Positions 8,845-18,426 of a DNA stretch of 64,000 bases are shown here, piece after piece; positions within the stretch are counted from its first letter, which is position 1, and each line of letters begins with the position of its first letter. This DNA is from Rubrivivax gelatinosus (lineage in GTDB: Bacteria; Pseudomonadota; Gammaproteobacteria; Burkholderiales; Burkholderiaceae_C). The stretch is from NCBI RefSeq assembly GCF_004340905.1, contig NZ_SLXD01000014.1:1-64000 (forward strand), given 5' to 3'. Below the pieces are notes generated by a model. It was not told the origin of the DNA. It saw nothing but the letters and a program-made list of their open reading frames with translations, and did no database searches. A program made the position numbers and the translations under genes.

Positions 8845-10116
8845 TCAGACCGACTGCCGCCTCCCTCCGCCCCAGGGCCCGCTCTCCAGACGCGGCCAGA
8901 CGCGTGTCGGGTGGTGGCAGACGCGGCCGCCGGGGTCGTTGGCCGGAGCGCGCGCATCGTGCGCCGCCGTGTCGAAGGCGACGAGTTCGCCGCCGTGCTG
9001 CACCGCGCGGCGGCCCGAACGCGTGCGGCGCGCCTGAAGGCCGGCGTTCGGGATGCACAGGTCCAGGCGCTGCACGTTGGCCACCTGGCTGTACGGCGCG
9101 CTTTCCCAGGTGGGCGTCAGCCCGTTGCACAGCGACTGCACGATCAGGTCGGGGCGGCCGGCACCGGCGCCGTGTTCGCGCGACAGCCGGAACAGGTAGT
9201 GGCCCTGCTCGTCGGTGATCGCGAAGCCGAGGGTCTCGCGCCGCCCGGTGCCGCCGTAGGGGCCGCCGAGGTTCTCGACCGCGCTGCGTTCGTAGCGCTG
9301 CACGCGCAGCAGCAGGCCGGCGGCGGGGCGCGCCTCGCAGCCCGGGCGCAGGCCGGCGTCCCGCAGTTCGGCCAGTGCGTCGAGTTCGGCACGGCGCAGG
9401 CGGCCCAGGCCGGCGCTCAGCGTGCCGGCCTCGGTGCAGCGTTGCACCGTCGTGCCCAGCGCGGCCACGGCCTGGGCCTGGGCGCGGTCGAGGTCGTCCG
9501 CCCGCGCCAGCGCGGCCAGCGCGGCGGGGGCCGGCTGCGAGTGCAGCAGCAGCCCCTGGGCCTGCGCCGGCAGCCCGGTGGGCAGCACCAGCGGCGTCAG
9601 CTCGGCGTCGGCCGCCGGCTGCGGGAAACGCCGCAGGCGTTCGGGATGCAGCTTCTCGATCACCGGATAGAGCGCCGGAAAGCGGCGGCACAGCTCGTGC
9701 ACCGCCACCGGCGGGTCGATGACGATCAGGTCGTCGCGCGCCGGGTTGAACAGGTTGGCGCCGGCATAACCGCGCGCGGTGCCGTAGATCAGCGTGTCCT
9801 CGCTGCTCGCCGGCAGCGAGCAGCCGAGCACCAGGGCGTCGGCGGCGGGCGTGTCGGTGCGCACCTCCATGCGCAGCAGGCCGGCCTCCAGCCACGGGAA
9901 GCCGATGCGCGCCGGCGAGTCCTGCCAGGCCTGGCCTTCGGGGCGGTGCTGCAGGCGCAGCGACCACTGCCGGCCGCTGACGAACACCGCCGTGCCGGCC
10001 GCGGCCTCGTGGCTGCCGTTGCCGGTGTCCGCGCCGGAGACGACGAAACGCTGCGTGAGCTTGCTGTCGTGGGCGCCGACCCTGAGGGTCCAGCTGCCGT
10101 GCATGATGATCGCCAT
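8845..10116 (-). CDS. Unrecognised 423-residue protein downstream of the clostripain-like protease
   Basis: I do not recognise this protein. It begins MAIIMHGSWTLRV behind a GGAGG ribosome site and has no signal peptide or membrane helix. The N-terminal third looks beta-rich (alternating hydrophobic residues, FVVSGADTG, RQWSLRLQHRP), a central Ala/Leu-rich part is helical, and the C-terminal part contains RRETLGFAITDEQGHYLFRL and a Cys-containing IPNAGLQARR tail. It follows the protease gene in the same direction after 140 bases, suggesting a functional pair, possibly substrate, partner or effector. Confidence 0.6.
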   Translation of the reverse strand: MAIIMHGSWTLRVGAHDSKLTQRFVVSGADTGNGSHEAAAGTAVFVSGRQWSLRLQHRPEGQAWQDSPARIGFPWLEAGLLRMEVRTDTPAADALVLGCSLPASSEDTLIYGTARGYAGANLFNPARDDLIVIDPPVAVHELCRRFPALYPVIEKLHPERLRRFPQPAADAELTPLVLPTGLPAQAQGLLLHSQPAPAALAALARADDLDRAQAQAVAALGTTVQRCTEAGTLSAGLGRLRRAELDALAELRDAGLRPGCEARPAAGLLLRVQRYERSAVENLGGPYGGTGRRETLGFAITDEQGHYLFRLSREHGAGAGRPDLIVQSLCNGLTPTWESAPYSQVANVQRLDLCIPNAGLQARRTRSGRRAVQHGGELVAFDTAAHDARAPANDPGGRVCHHPTRVWPRLESGPWGGGRRQSV

Positions 10117-10256
10117 GGGGCCTCCGTCGGGATATCGGTGATGGGCGACGGCTGGATTTCAGGCTTTAATGCTTCCCAGCGCGACGCACGCGCGGGCGCC
10201 CGCCGCCACGGGCGGCAGACGATCGCTGGACGATCGGCCGCCGCGCGGTCCCGGCC

Positions 10257-11786
10257 TCAGGCGTCTTCGGCCGGCGCGGTGGCGCCGGCGGCATCCGCCG
10301 GCCTCTGGTAGCGCGCGTTGAACACCGGGAACGGGCGCCGGCGCGGCGACAGCAGGCCCGCGAAACGCGCCTCGCGGTGGTACTCGACGATGAAGTCCAC
10401 CCAGTCGGTGGCCTTCAGGAACTCGATGACCTGCGGCTGCACGCCGGGGCGCGAGCTGTCGGGGTTGACGTCGAGGTAGTAGGGCGAGCGCCAGTCCCAC
10501 AGGCCGACGAGCAGCGGGTCGGGCAGGAAGATGTTCATCGCCAGCGCACGCTCGCTGAAGTTCCAGCGGGCGCTCGGGTCGGTCCAGGGCGAGTCGTCGT
10601 CGCCGTAGCGCTTGATGCCGGCCAGCGACTCGCGCAGCGCGTGCGCCGCCGCGTGCACCCGGTCGCCGGGGAAGTCCTGGCGCAGCAGCGCCTGGGCCAG
10701 CGATGCCAGGTCGGTGAGCTCGTCGGGGGTCTCCAGCCGCATCGAGCCGTCGGAGTCGTACTGCTGCGCACGCACGATGGCGCGGCGGATGCTCTCGACG
10801 ACGGCCTGCCGATCGGCGGCCCCGCTCAGCACCGACAGCAGCGCGTCGGCGAGTTCGTCCACGCACTCGGCGATGTGCTGCATGCGCGACAGCAGCACCA
10901 CGCCGGCCGTCGTCGGGTGGTTGCCCTTGGCCGCCAGCACCGCGTGGTTGGCGTCGGCGAACCACTGGCCCAGCTGGCCCGGCGTGGCGCTGCCCTGGCT
11001 GGCGAGCTGGCGGAAGACCTGGGGGTAGGGCGCGCCGGCGGTGAAGAAGTTGTAGTTCATGTAGCCGGTGGCGACTTCGGCGTAGGGCGCGACGGTGTGC
11101 AGCACCTCGACGGCCATGTTGAAGCAGTTGTCGAAGTGGATCGCCGCCAGCCGCGGCGCGCCGGCCTCGCGCGCCAGGCGCAGCGCTTCGCCCAGGCCCC
11201 AGGTCGACAGCGGCAGGGTGCCCATCGGCAGCACCGGCGAGCCCATCGGCAGCACGGGCGAGCCCATCGGCAGCACCGGCGAGCCCATCGGCAGCACCGG
11301 CGAGGCCTGCGAGCCCGTGACCTGCCACTGGAAGCGGCCGTCCTCGGTGTAGGCCTGGGCGCTGAGCTGGTTGCGGTCGATCTCGGGGATGAAGCCGGCG
11401 CCATGGCCTTCGAGCGCCAGCACCAGCGAGGTCGCCGGGTGGCGCTGGTGGGCGTGGCGCACCAGGCCGGCCAGCGTGCGCGGCGAGTCCATGCGCTGCT
11501 TCCAGTGGGAGCTGCAGGCCAGGGCCTCGGGCTGGAAGGCCGGGATGTCGATCAGCCAGGTCTCGTCGTCCACGCGGTCGACGAGCGCGCAGACGTTGAC
11601 GCCGGTGGCGGCCACCTCCCTGAGCGCCTGCGTCAGCGGGTGCTGCATCACGTCCTGCGTGCTGCCGTCGGGATAGGTGGCCAGCGTCGTGTCCTCGCCG
11701 AACGGGGCGAAGACGATCAGCGTGACGCCCTCGGGGCCGGGATGGGCGTCCGGGTCGGACGAGATCAGTTGCGGCGGCTGCTGCAT
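10257..11786 (-). CDS. Clostripain (C11)-like cysteine protease with SPVLPMG repeats
   Basis: 509-residue protein with the clostripain/caspase-fold arrangement: a catalytic-His block LALEGHGAGFIPE near residue 125 and a catalytic-Cys block IHFDNCFNMAVEVLH near residue 200. No signal peptide is visible, so it should act in the cytoplasm, unlike secreted clostripain. Between the His and Cys blocks lie four near-identical 7-residue units (SPVLPMG), an unusual insertion where a processing loop might sit. Start at 11786, with GGAG seven bases before. It is divergent from the helical-repeat regulator, a context compatible with a regulated protease or stress/defence module. Confidence 0.75.
   Translation of the reverse strand: MQQPPQLISSDPDAHPGPEGVTLIVFAPFGEDTTLATYPDGSTQDVMQHPLTQALREVAATGVNVCALVDRVDDETWLIDIPAFQPEALACSSHWKQRMDSPRTLAGLVRHAHQRHPATSLVLALEGHGAGFIPEIDRNQLSAQAYTEDGRFQWQVTGSQASPVLPMGSPVLPMGSPVLPMGSPVLPMGTLPLSTWGLGEALRLAREAGAPRLAAIHFDNCFNMAVEVLHTVAPYAEVATGYMNYNFFTAGAPYPQVFRQLASQGSATPGQLGQWFADANHAVLAAKGNHPTTAGVVLLSRMQHIAECVDELADALLSVLSGAADRQAVVESIRRAIVRAQQYDSDGSMRLETPDELTDLASLAQALLRQDFPGDRVHAAAHALRESLAGIKRYGDDDSPWTDPSARWNFSERALAMNIFLPDPLLVGLWDWRSPYYLDVNPDSSRPGVQPQVIEFLKATDWVDFIVEYHREARFAGLLSPRRRPFPVFNARYQRPADAAGATAPAEDA
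11220..11303 (-). repeat. Four tandem 21-bp units inside the clostripain-like gene
   Basis: Four consecutive 21-bp copies, one carrying a single base change, encode the SPVLPMG heptapeptides. The period is a multiple of three, so copy-number change would keep the frame. The near-identity at DNA level suggests recent expansion and possible strain-to-strain length variation. Confidence 0.95.
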
Positions 11787-11952
11787 GCGCTTCTCCGTTG
11801 TGCTCTGCTGGACGGGTGCGGCTGACGGCCGCGGAGGGGACGGTCGATACACTAGGGCCGCCCGGTTCCCATCGCGAGGCACGCTGCCGCCGCGCGCGCC
11901 CCGGGCGGGCCAGACGATGGCCAGACGATGCGGCAGCCCCCGTTGCACCTGC

Positions 11953-14199
11953 ATGACGAATCCTCCCAGTTCGCCGGCCGCGCCGCGCCAGCCTTCGGGC
12001 GCGCTGGCCGATGCCGTGCTGGGCGCGGCGCTGGCCGCGCATCGCGACGGCACGCTCGGCGAGCTGCTGCGGCGCCGCCCGCGTGCCACGCGCTGGGTGG
12101 TGCGGCGGCTGCTGCAGCCGGTGCTGGACTGCGGCGGCGACGCGCTGCGCGGCGTGCAGGGCGAGGTTCTGGCGCTGCAGTGGCTGCTGGCCTGGGCCGT
12201 CGCCCAGCTGCGCCCGGACGGCCAGCCCGGTTTCGACGCCATCGAGCGCGAAGCCTGGCTGGAGCGCACGAGCTGGCGGCCGATGCTGGCGGTGATGTGC
12301 CACCACGGCTTCGCGCCGGTACGCGCCTTCCCCGACCGCTTCCGCGCCCGGCCCGACGAGTCGCCTGCCGACCATCTCTGCGGGCTGTGGTCGGTGGGCC
12401 CGAGCACCTACTACCGCTACCTGGACAAGGGCCGGCGCCAGCTCGCCGAGCTGCTGCTGGCGCCGACCTGCGAACGTCTGCTGTCGCTGCGCGACGCGAT
12501 GCAGGGCCGGGCCTGGGCGCTGCTCGGCCTGGACGATCCGGTCGCGCGGCGTGAATGGCATCGGGCGCAGGCCGGGCGTGCGCTCGTCGAGCCCGCGCCG
12601 GTGGCCGCGCTGTGGCATCTGCTGCAGGCCGGCGACGCCGCCGGTTTCCTGCAGGCGCTGCAGCGTTTTCGCGTCGCGCTCGGGCACGGCACGCTGGCCG
12701 ACGCGCTGGCCGAGCGCCTGGCCGCGCTGCCGCTGGCCGCGCGCCAGCGCGCCGAGCTGTGCCTGGCGCAGGCCGCGCTGGCGCGCATCCGCGGGCAGGA
12801 GGAGCGCGAGCGCCTGGCCTACGAGCAGGCGCAGCGCATCGCCAGCGCGGCCGACGACCCGCTGATGCTGGGCGTGGTCTGCGGCGAGCTGGGCAAGTTC
12901 TTCGAGCCGCGCGACGTCGAGCGCGCCTTCGCCTGCTACCAGGACAGCGCCGAGTTCCTGCGCCGCGCCGGGGTGGCCGACGACCCCGGGCAAGCCGCGC
13001 ATCGCGAAGGGCTGCAGGCCTACGTCAGCACGCTGGTGCGGCTGGGCTGGCTGCACGTGCTGCGCAACGACGCGCGCAGCAAGGCCGTGCTCGAGCGCGC
13101 CGACGCCTTGCGCGCGGCGCTGGACGACGGGGCGCTGGCGCAGCTGGAGCAGGCCTGGGGCGAATACCGCCGCCGCGACGGCGACCTGCGCGCCGCGCTG
13201 GAGCACAAGCACCGTGCGCTCAACCTCTACGAGCGCCTGGGCGACACCCAGGCCGTCGTCAAGACCTGGTGCAACCTCGCCCTGCTGTACGGCGACGCCA
13301 AGGACTATGCGCGGGCGATCGATTACTCGCAGCGCGTGCTGACGCTGGCCGAACGCAGCCCGGTCGAGCCCGAGACCGTGGCCTCCACGCACCTGAACCT
13401 GGGCGGCACCTGGTTCTGGCAGGAGCGCTGGGACGAGGCCATCGAGCAGTACGGCGCCGGCCTGGCCAAGGCCGAGGCGGCGCGGCTGCACGTGCTGGCC
13501 GGCCGCGCCCACTACAACCTGGCCGAGGCCTTCTACAAACGCTTCCAGCGCCACGGCCGCGACGACGACGAGCGCCGCGGCGACGTGCATGCCGCCGCCG
13601 CGCAGCTCGTCTGGGCGCGCGAAGGCGACCCCGGCGCCGTGGCCGCCACGCGCGGCCTGAAGGCCGAGATCCTGGGGCCGCGCGAGGGCGGCCACGTCGA
13701 CAGGCTGCTGCCCGGGGAATGGGCGGCGCACCTGGGCGAGATGGTCGAGGTCGAACGCGAGCGCGCGCGCCTGGCGCTGCCGCTGCCGCCCGAGCAGCAC
13801 GTGCGCGCGCACCTCGCGATCGCACGCGCCTACCTCGCCATCGCCGCGCAGGAGCGCGAAGCGGCGCTCGCGCTGGTGGAGCGCCATGGCCTGGGCGGCG
13901 GTTTCGTCGCCGAGCTGGACGCGCTGCGCGCCACCTTCGACCGCACCCTCACGCGCGAGCAGCGCCTGGCCGCACGCTGGCGCGAGCACGCCGCCGCGCT
14001 GCTGGACGACACGCGCCGCGCGGCGCTGCTGGACCGGCTACTCGACGCCGGCTTCGTCGGCAAGAGCGCCTACGCCGAACTCTGCGGCGTGAGCCTGGCC
14101 ACCGCCTCCAAGCACCTGGGGCTGCTGACGCAGCGCGGCCTGCTCGAGCAGACCGGCAAGGGGCCGAGCACGCGCTACCTGCTGCCCGACGCCGGCTGA
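11953..14199 (+). CDS. Large TPR-like helical-repeat regulator with C-terminal winged helix
   Basis: About 748 residues. The N-terminal 200 residues contain a helix-turn-helix-like segment (VGPSTYYRYLDKGRRQLAEL). The middle is a long array of TPR-like helix pairs (for example NLALLYGDAKDYARAIDYSQ and HLNLGGTWFWQERWDEAIEQ). The C-terminus is a winged helix (YAELCGVSLATASKHLGLLT, then a wing ending KGPSTRYLLPDA). It probably senses a ligand or peptide through the repeats and binds DNA, most likely at the shared 11787-11952 promoter region. The start is uncertain: ATG 11953 is preferred, while ATG 11917 in frame adds 12 residues. A tandem 11-mer (CCAGACGATGG, 11910-11931) lies at this spot. Confidence 0.7.
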   Translation: MTNPPSSPAAPRQPSGALADAVLGAALAAHRDGTLGELLRRRPRATRWVVRRLLQPVLDCGGDALRGVQGEVLALQWLLAWAVAQLRPDGQPGFDAIEREAWLERTSWRPMLAVMCHHGFAPVRAFPDRFRARPDESPADHLCGLWSVGPSTYYRYLDKGRRQLAELLLAPTCERLLSLRDAMQGRAWALLGLDDPVARREWHRAQAGRALVEPAPVAALWHLLQAGDAAGFLQALQRFRVALGHGTLADALAERLAALPLAARQRAELCLAQAALARIRGQEERERLAYEQAQRIASAADDPLMLGVVCGELGKFFEPRDVERAFACYQDSAEFLRRAGVADDPGQAAHREGLQAYVSTLVRLGWLHVLRNDARSKAVLERADALRAALDDGALAQLEQAWGEYRRRDGDLRAALEHKHRALNLYERLGDTQAVVKTWCNLALLYGDAKDYARAIDYSQRVLTLAERSPVEPETVASTHLNLGGTWFWQERWDEAIEQYGAGLAKAEAARLHVLAGRAHYNLAEAFYKRFQRHGRDDDERRGDVHAAAAQLVWAREGDPGAVAATRGLKAEILGPREGGHVDRLLPGEWAAHLGEMVEVERERARLALPLPPEQHVRAHLAIARAYLAIAAQEREAALALVERHGLGGGFVAELDALRATFDRTLTREQRLAARWREHAAALLDDTRRAALLDRLLDAGFVGKSAYAELCGVSLATASKHLGLLTQRGLLEQTGKGPSTRYLLPDAG

Positions 14200-14341
14200 C
14201 GGTGCGTGGCGGATGTCACTGCCGGGGCCGTTCGCGCGGCCCGCGGCGCTCAAGACCGCGGCGCGCACGACGACACTGAGGCACGAGTCGGTCCCGACGG
14301 GTGCTGTGCCCGCGGCCGTCGTCCGTCGACACAGCCTCCTG

Positions 14342-16405
14342 ATGCGCGCCTCCGATGCCCCGCCCGCGGGCGGCCACGACGCCTGCAACGCGCCCGTGCT
14401 GCCGTTGCGGCTGCTGCTGCGTTTTGCCGACGCCGCCTGGGAGCGTCGTTTCGTCGCGCACTACGCCGGCACCTACTTCCGCTTCGCGCAGGCGAGCCTG
14501 CTGCTGGGCCTCTCGCTGATCGTGGGCGACTACCTGGTCGACTGCCTCGCGCACCGCGCCGGCGGCGCCAACCTGCTGCGCCTGACGGTCGCGGCGCCGG
14601 TGCTGCTGGCCGCGCTGGCGTACTCGCTGCAGCCGCGCTGGCGCCGGCACTGGCAGCCGGTGATGGCCGGCTTCATCGTCACGGCGGCGCTGTGCCTGTT
14701 CGTGATCCTGGTGCGCATCGACGCCGAGGGCGGCTCCGGCCTGCAGACCTGGGTCGGCGTGCTGAACTTCACCTTCCTCCAGTTCTACTGCTTCGTCGTG
14801 CTGGGCGTTCAGTTCCGCTTCGCGCTGGTCTCGGGGCTGGCGATCCTGGCGGCCTTCGAATACGCGCTGTGGGCGCACGCCGGGCTGTCGCCGGGCCTCG
14901 CGGCGTACTGGTCGTACCACGTGCTGACGCTGTTCGTGCTGGCCGCGGGCATCGGCTGGTGGCGCGAGTTCCTGCTGCGCAAGGAGTTCGTCGCGCGTGC
15001 CGCGCTGGACGACTCGCGCGCCGCCGCCGAGCGCCGCGCGCAGCGGCTGGCGCACTACGACGAGACCACCGGCCTGCCCAACCGCCGCCTGTTCGCCGAG
15101 CTGGTGGTGCCGGCGCTGGAGCGCGCGCGGCGCAGCGGCACAGGCTGCGCCGTGCTGCACGTCGAGATCGAGCACCTGGGCAAGGTGCACGAGGCCTATG
15201 GCCGTGGCCAGGGCGACGCCGTGCTGGCCGGCATCGCGCAGCGTGTGCGCTCGTTGATCCGCGGCGGCGACCTGGCGGCGGTGGAGCAGGCGGCCGAACG
15301 TCCGGGGGTGCTCGCGCGGCTGGGCGACAACGCGTTCTCGCTGCTCATCGCCGACCTCGACTGCCAGGAGCGCGCGTCGCTGGTGTCGCAGCGCCTGATG
15401 GCGGCGGTGATGCAGCCGGTCACCGTTGACGCGCCGGCGCAGCCGCTGCAGTTGTCGGCCAGCATCGGCGTGGCGATGTTCCCCGGCGACGCGCAGGACG
15501 CGGCCGGGCTGCTGCGCTGTGCCGAGCTGGCGGCGCGTGCGGCCCAGGGCGCCGGCGGCGGGCGCCACCAGTTCTTCGACGAGGCGCTCAACGCCCGCCA
15601 CCGCGACCGCATGCGGCTCGAAAGCGAGCTGCGCCAGGCCATCGACGGCGGCCAGCTGTGCCTGCACTACCAGCCGAAGGTCGACGCGCGCAGCGGCCGC
15701 ATCGTCGGCGCCGAGGCGCTGGTGCGCTGGCAGCACCCGGTGCGCGGGCTGATCGCACCCGGCAGCTTCATCCCGCTGGCCGAGGAGAGCGGCCTCATCG
15801 TGCCGATCACCGACCACGTGCTGCACGCCGCCTGCGGCAGCCTGCGCCGCTGGGCCGACCGGGGGCTGCCGGCGCTGCCGCTGTCGGTCAACCTGCCGGC
15901 GGTGAGCCTGGCCGACGCCGGGCTGCTGGAGCGGCTGGACGCGCTGATGCAGCAATACGGCGTGCGCCCGGAGCGCCTGGTGCTGGAGCTGACCGAAACC
16001 ATGCTGCTGCGCGACGTGGCCGCCGCCGTCGAGCTGCTGGCGCGCCTGCGTGCGCGCGGCTTCGGCCTGTCGCTGGACGACTTCGGCACCGGCTACTCGT
16101 CGCTGAGCTACCTGCGGCGGCTGCCGATGAGCGAGCTGAAGATCGACCGCAGCTTCATCACCGACGTGGCACGCGGCGGCCGCGACGGCGCCCTGGCCGC
16201 GGCCGTCATCACGCTGGGCAGGGAGCTCGGGCTGCAGGTGGTGGCCGAAGGCGTGGAGACGGCCGAGCAGTCGGCCTTCCTGCTCGCCCGGGGCTGCACG
16301 CTGCAGCAGGGCTACCTGTTCCACCGGCCGCTGCCGCGCGAGCAGTTCGAGCGGCTGCTGGAAGGCCAACGCACGCACGCGATCGAGGCGCAGGCGGGGG
16401 CCTGA
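14342..16405 (+). CDS. Membrane EAL-domain c-di-GMP phosphodiesterase with degenerate GGDEF
   Basis: 687 residues. An N-terminal block of about six membrane helices forms a sensor, followed by a GGDEF domain whose signature is degraded (RLGDNAF instead of GG(D/E)EF), then a complete EAL domain. The EAL domain has EALVRW, the metal-binding ELTETMLL, DDFGTGYSS, the KIDRSF lysine segment and VAEGVET. It should therefore hydrolyse c-di-GMP, with the inactive GGDEF perhaps binding GTP as a regulator. Start chosen at MRASDAPP; an upstream in-frame ATG at 14213 would add unlikely sequence. Target process unknown. Confidence 0.88.
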   Translation: MRASDAPPAGGHDACNAPVLPLRLLLRFADAAWERRFVAHYAGTYFRFAQASLLLGLSLIVGDYLVDCLAHRAGGANLLRLTVAAPVLLAALAYSLQPRWRRHWQPVMAGFIVTAALCLFVILVRIDAEGGSGLQTWVGVLNFTFLQFYCFVVLGVQFRFALVSGLAILAAFEYALWAHAGLSPGLAAYWSYHVLTLFVLAAGIGWWREFLLRKEFVARAALDDSRAAAERRAQRLAHYDETTGLPNRRLFAELVVPALERARRSGTGCAVLHVEIEHLGKVHEAYGRGQGDAVLAGIAQRVRSLIRGGDLAAVEQAAERPGVLARLGDNAFSLLIADLDCQERASLVSQRLMAAVMQPVTVDAPAQPLQLSASIGVAMFPGDAQDAAGLLRCAELAARAAQGAGGGRHQFFDEALNARHRDRMRLESELRQAIDGGQLCLHYQPKVDARSGRIVGAEALVRWQHPVRGLIAPGSFIPLAEESGLIVPITDHVLHAACGSLRRWADRGLPALPLSVNLPAVSLADAGLLERLDALMQQYGVRPERLVLELTETMLLRDVAAAVELLARLRARGFGLSLDDFGTGYSSLSYLRRLPMSELKIDRSFITDVARGGRDGALAAAVITLGRELGLQVVAEGVETAEQSAFLLARGCTLQQGYLFHRPLPREQFERLLEGQRTHAIEAQAGA

Positions 16406-16661
16406 GCGGCGCTTGGGGCCCCGGCGGCACGACGAAGCTGCCGCTGAGCGTCGCGCGTCCAGCCGCAGCTCGCGCTCGCCGGCGGCTGTCGCGTTGGCGC
16501 TGACGCAAATTCCCTCGGAAGGGGGCTCCGCAGGCTTGGGATCGGCTCGGGCGGGGGCGTGCGTGAACGCCTTGATGGCGGCGGATGGCCGACGTCGCCT
16601 TCAGCGCCCTGCGGTTCGCGGACCGCATGCGCCGGCCGCGAGAGGCGGACGCAATCGCACT

Positions 16662-18314
16662 TCAGTGCCCGCGCGGCAGCGCAGGCAGCCCCAGCGTCTT
16701 CAGGCCGTGGCCCAGGATCCAGCGCGCCGCGTACGTCGCGGCGCGGGAGCCGGGGCGGTGTTCGACGACCTGCTGCGCGACCCGGCCGATGAAACGCAGC
16801 AGTTCGTACAGGTCGCCGCTGGCAAGCGCCCGGTTGACGAAGCCCGGCAGCCGGGCGGCCTGCAGCACGAAGTGGCGATCGACGGCGTGCGCGGGCCGGA
16901 AATCGCCGTCGGGGCCAGGCCCGGCCAGGGCGAGAGCCGCGTGAAGCAGGGTCGAGCCGGACCGATGGGCGCGCAGCGTGACGAAGGCATCCGGGTCGAT
17001 CTCGCACGGCTGTGCCAGCGCGACCGCCTGCAGCGTCGAGCACATCAGGGCGGCTGCGACCGCATCCCGGCTCCACAGGCCGCCGGAGCGTGCGACGATC
17101 GCCGCGACCTCGTCTTGCGCGCCGAGGCGGTCGAGCGCCTCGTCGATGGTCAGCGCCTGGCCGTCGCTGGACTTCATCTTCGAGCCCGAGACGGTGACGA
17201 ACCCGTGTGCCAGCTTGACGTAGCGCTCGTAGAGCTCGGCCGGCCCCAGCCGGCGGATCAGGTCTTCCCTCAACTCCGTGGTCACCAGCCACTCGGCTCC
17301 CATCACGTGGAAGCAGCGCGCCAGTCGCTTGCCTTCGGGCTGCAGGCGCGCCCACAGCGGCAGCGCCCGCAGGTGCTCGGTCGGCACGCCGTCGGCGCGG
17401 GCCAGCAACAGGGCCGGATACGAGTCGCGACCGGTCTCGAAGACGACTGCCCCGTCGGCGCGCCGCACGGCGGCCCCAGCCGCCACAGCCGAGTCCAGCC
17501 ACGCCGGTGCCAGCAGCGCTCCCTCCGATTCCAGCAGCACGCGCTCGATCGCCACCGACAGGCGCGCCAGGGTCTGAGCCTGTCCCGCAGCGACGCCATC
17601 GACCAGCGAACGCCAGGCCTCGAGGGTCGTCGGGTCACCGCCCAGCCACGCGCCCAGCAGTCGGTCGGCGCGATCTCCGTGGGCCTGCAGTTCGCGCTCG
17701 ATCGGTGCGTCGGGGGCCGCCCCTTGCGGTGCCGCCACCGCGAACTCGCGCACATAGCGGGCATAGCAGCCGCCGACCCAGTGGTCGGCCTTGCCGCCGC
17801 CGCCCTGCGCGCCGAACAACTCGACGCCGGCCATGGCTTCCGCGACGTTGCGTCCGATGTCGCCGAGAACCGATTGCGTCGACACCGTGGCCCCGGCGAA
17901 GGCCAGCAGCCGCGTGAGCCCGGCGCCGATCGCGAGGTTGCGCAGATGCCCCAGGTGCAGCGGCTTGGTGGCATTCGGATCGCAGTAGTCGATCAGCACC
18001 GCCTGCGAATGCAGTTCGTCGCCGCCGAAGGTGTCCAGCGTGTGCGCCTGCTCGACCGCCGCGGCGAGCTTCACCAGGGTCTCGGCCCCCAGGCGCCCCG
18101 TGACGCGGCTGCCGGCAAAGCGCAGGCTCTCGAAATCCGGATGCCGCTCGCCGGCGGGGCCCGGCTGCGGGCGCAGGTCGCCGCGCAGCTGCGCGACCGC
18201 ATCGACCGCACCCGCCACCTCCCGCCGCAGCGAGAAGCGCTCGAGATCGGCCCCCAGGTGAGCTGCCAGGGCGGCGGCCAGCGTCGACTCGAAGCTGCGT
18301 GCGTCCACCGTCAC
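16662..18314 (-). CDS. Stand-alone arginyl-tRNA synthetase paralogue (class I aaRS)
   Basis: About 550 residues with full ArgRS-type architecture. An N-terminal domain of about 110 residues (the D-loop-contacting domain in ArgRS) is followed by a Rossmann catalytic core with DPNATKPLHLGHLRN (HIGH motif as HLGH), GDIGRN and a KMSK equivalent in SGSKMKSSDG. The C-terminal DALR-type anticodon-binding helices include FVNRALASGDLYELLRFIG. The motifs look active. No good ATG exists near the domain start; GTG at 18314 or 18308 is assumed. It lies downstream of the repeat protein and the interrupted tRNA, and 183 bases separate it from the former. A duplicate self-resistance ArgRS is an alternative, but the linked tRNA favours a dedicated pair. 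Confidence 0.8.
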   Translation of the reverse strand: MTVDARSFESTLAAALAAHLGADLERFSLRREVAGAVDAVAQLRGDLRPQPGPAGERHPDFESLRFAGSRVTGRLGAETLVKLAAAVEQAHTLDTFGGDELHSQAVLIDYCDPNATKPLHLGHLRNLAIGAGLTRLLAFAGATVSTQSVLGDIGRNVAEAMAGVELFGAQGGGGKADHWVGGCYARYVREFAVAAPQGAAPDAPIERELQAHGDRADRLLGAWLGGDPTTLEAWRSLVDGVAAGQAQTLARLSVAIERVLLESEGALLAPAWLDSAVAAGAAVRRADGAVVFETGRDSYPALLLARADGVPTEHLRALPLWARLQPEGKRLARCFHVMGAEWLVTTELREDLIRRLGPAELYERYVKLAHGFVTVSGSKMKSSDGQALTIDEALDRLGAQDEVAAIVARSGGLWSRDAVAAALMCSTLQAVALAQPCEIDPDAFVTLRAHRSGSTLLHAALALAGPGPDGDFRPAHAVDRHFVLQAARLPGFVNRALASGDLYELLRFIGRVAQQVVEHRPGSRAATYAARWILGHGLKTLGLPALPRGH

Positions 18315-18426
18315 CTCATGCCGGCGGCCGATTCGCAGCGTGTCGCAGCGCCGTCCTGCCGGCTTGCATCCGGGTCGGCCCGATGAAACTCCGGCGCGGC
18401 CGGGCCACGAGGGCCTGCCGCGCCGG

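Noticed and set aside
10159..13989. 1276-codon minus-strand open frame
   Set aside because: Antisense to the helical-repeat regulator and out of frame with the clostripain-like gene; composition is arginine/alanine noise.
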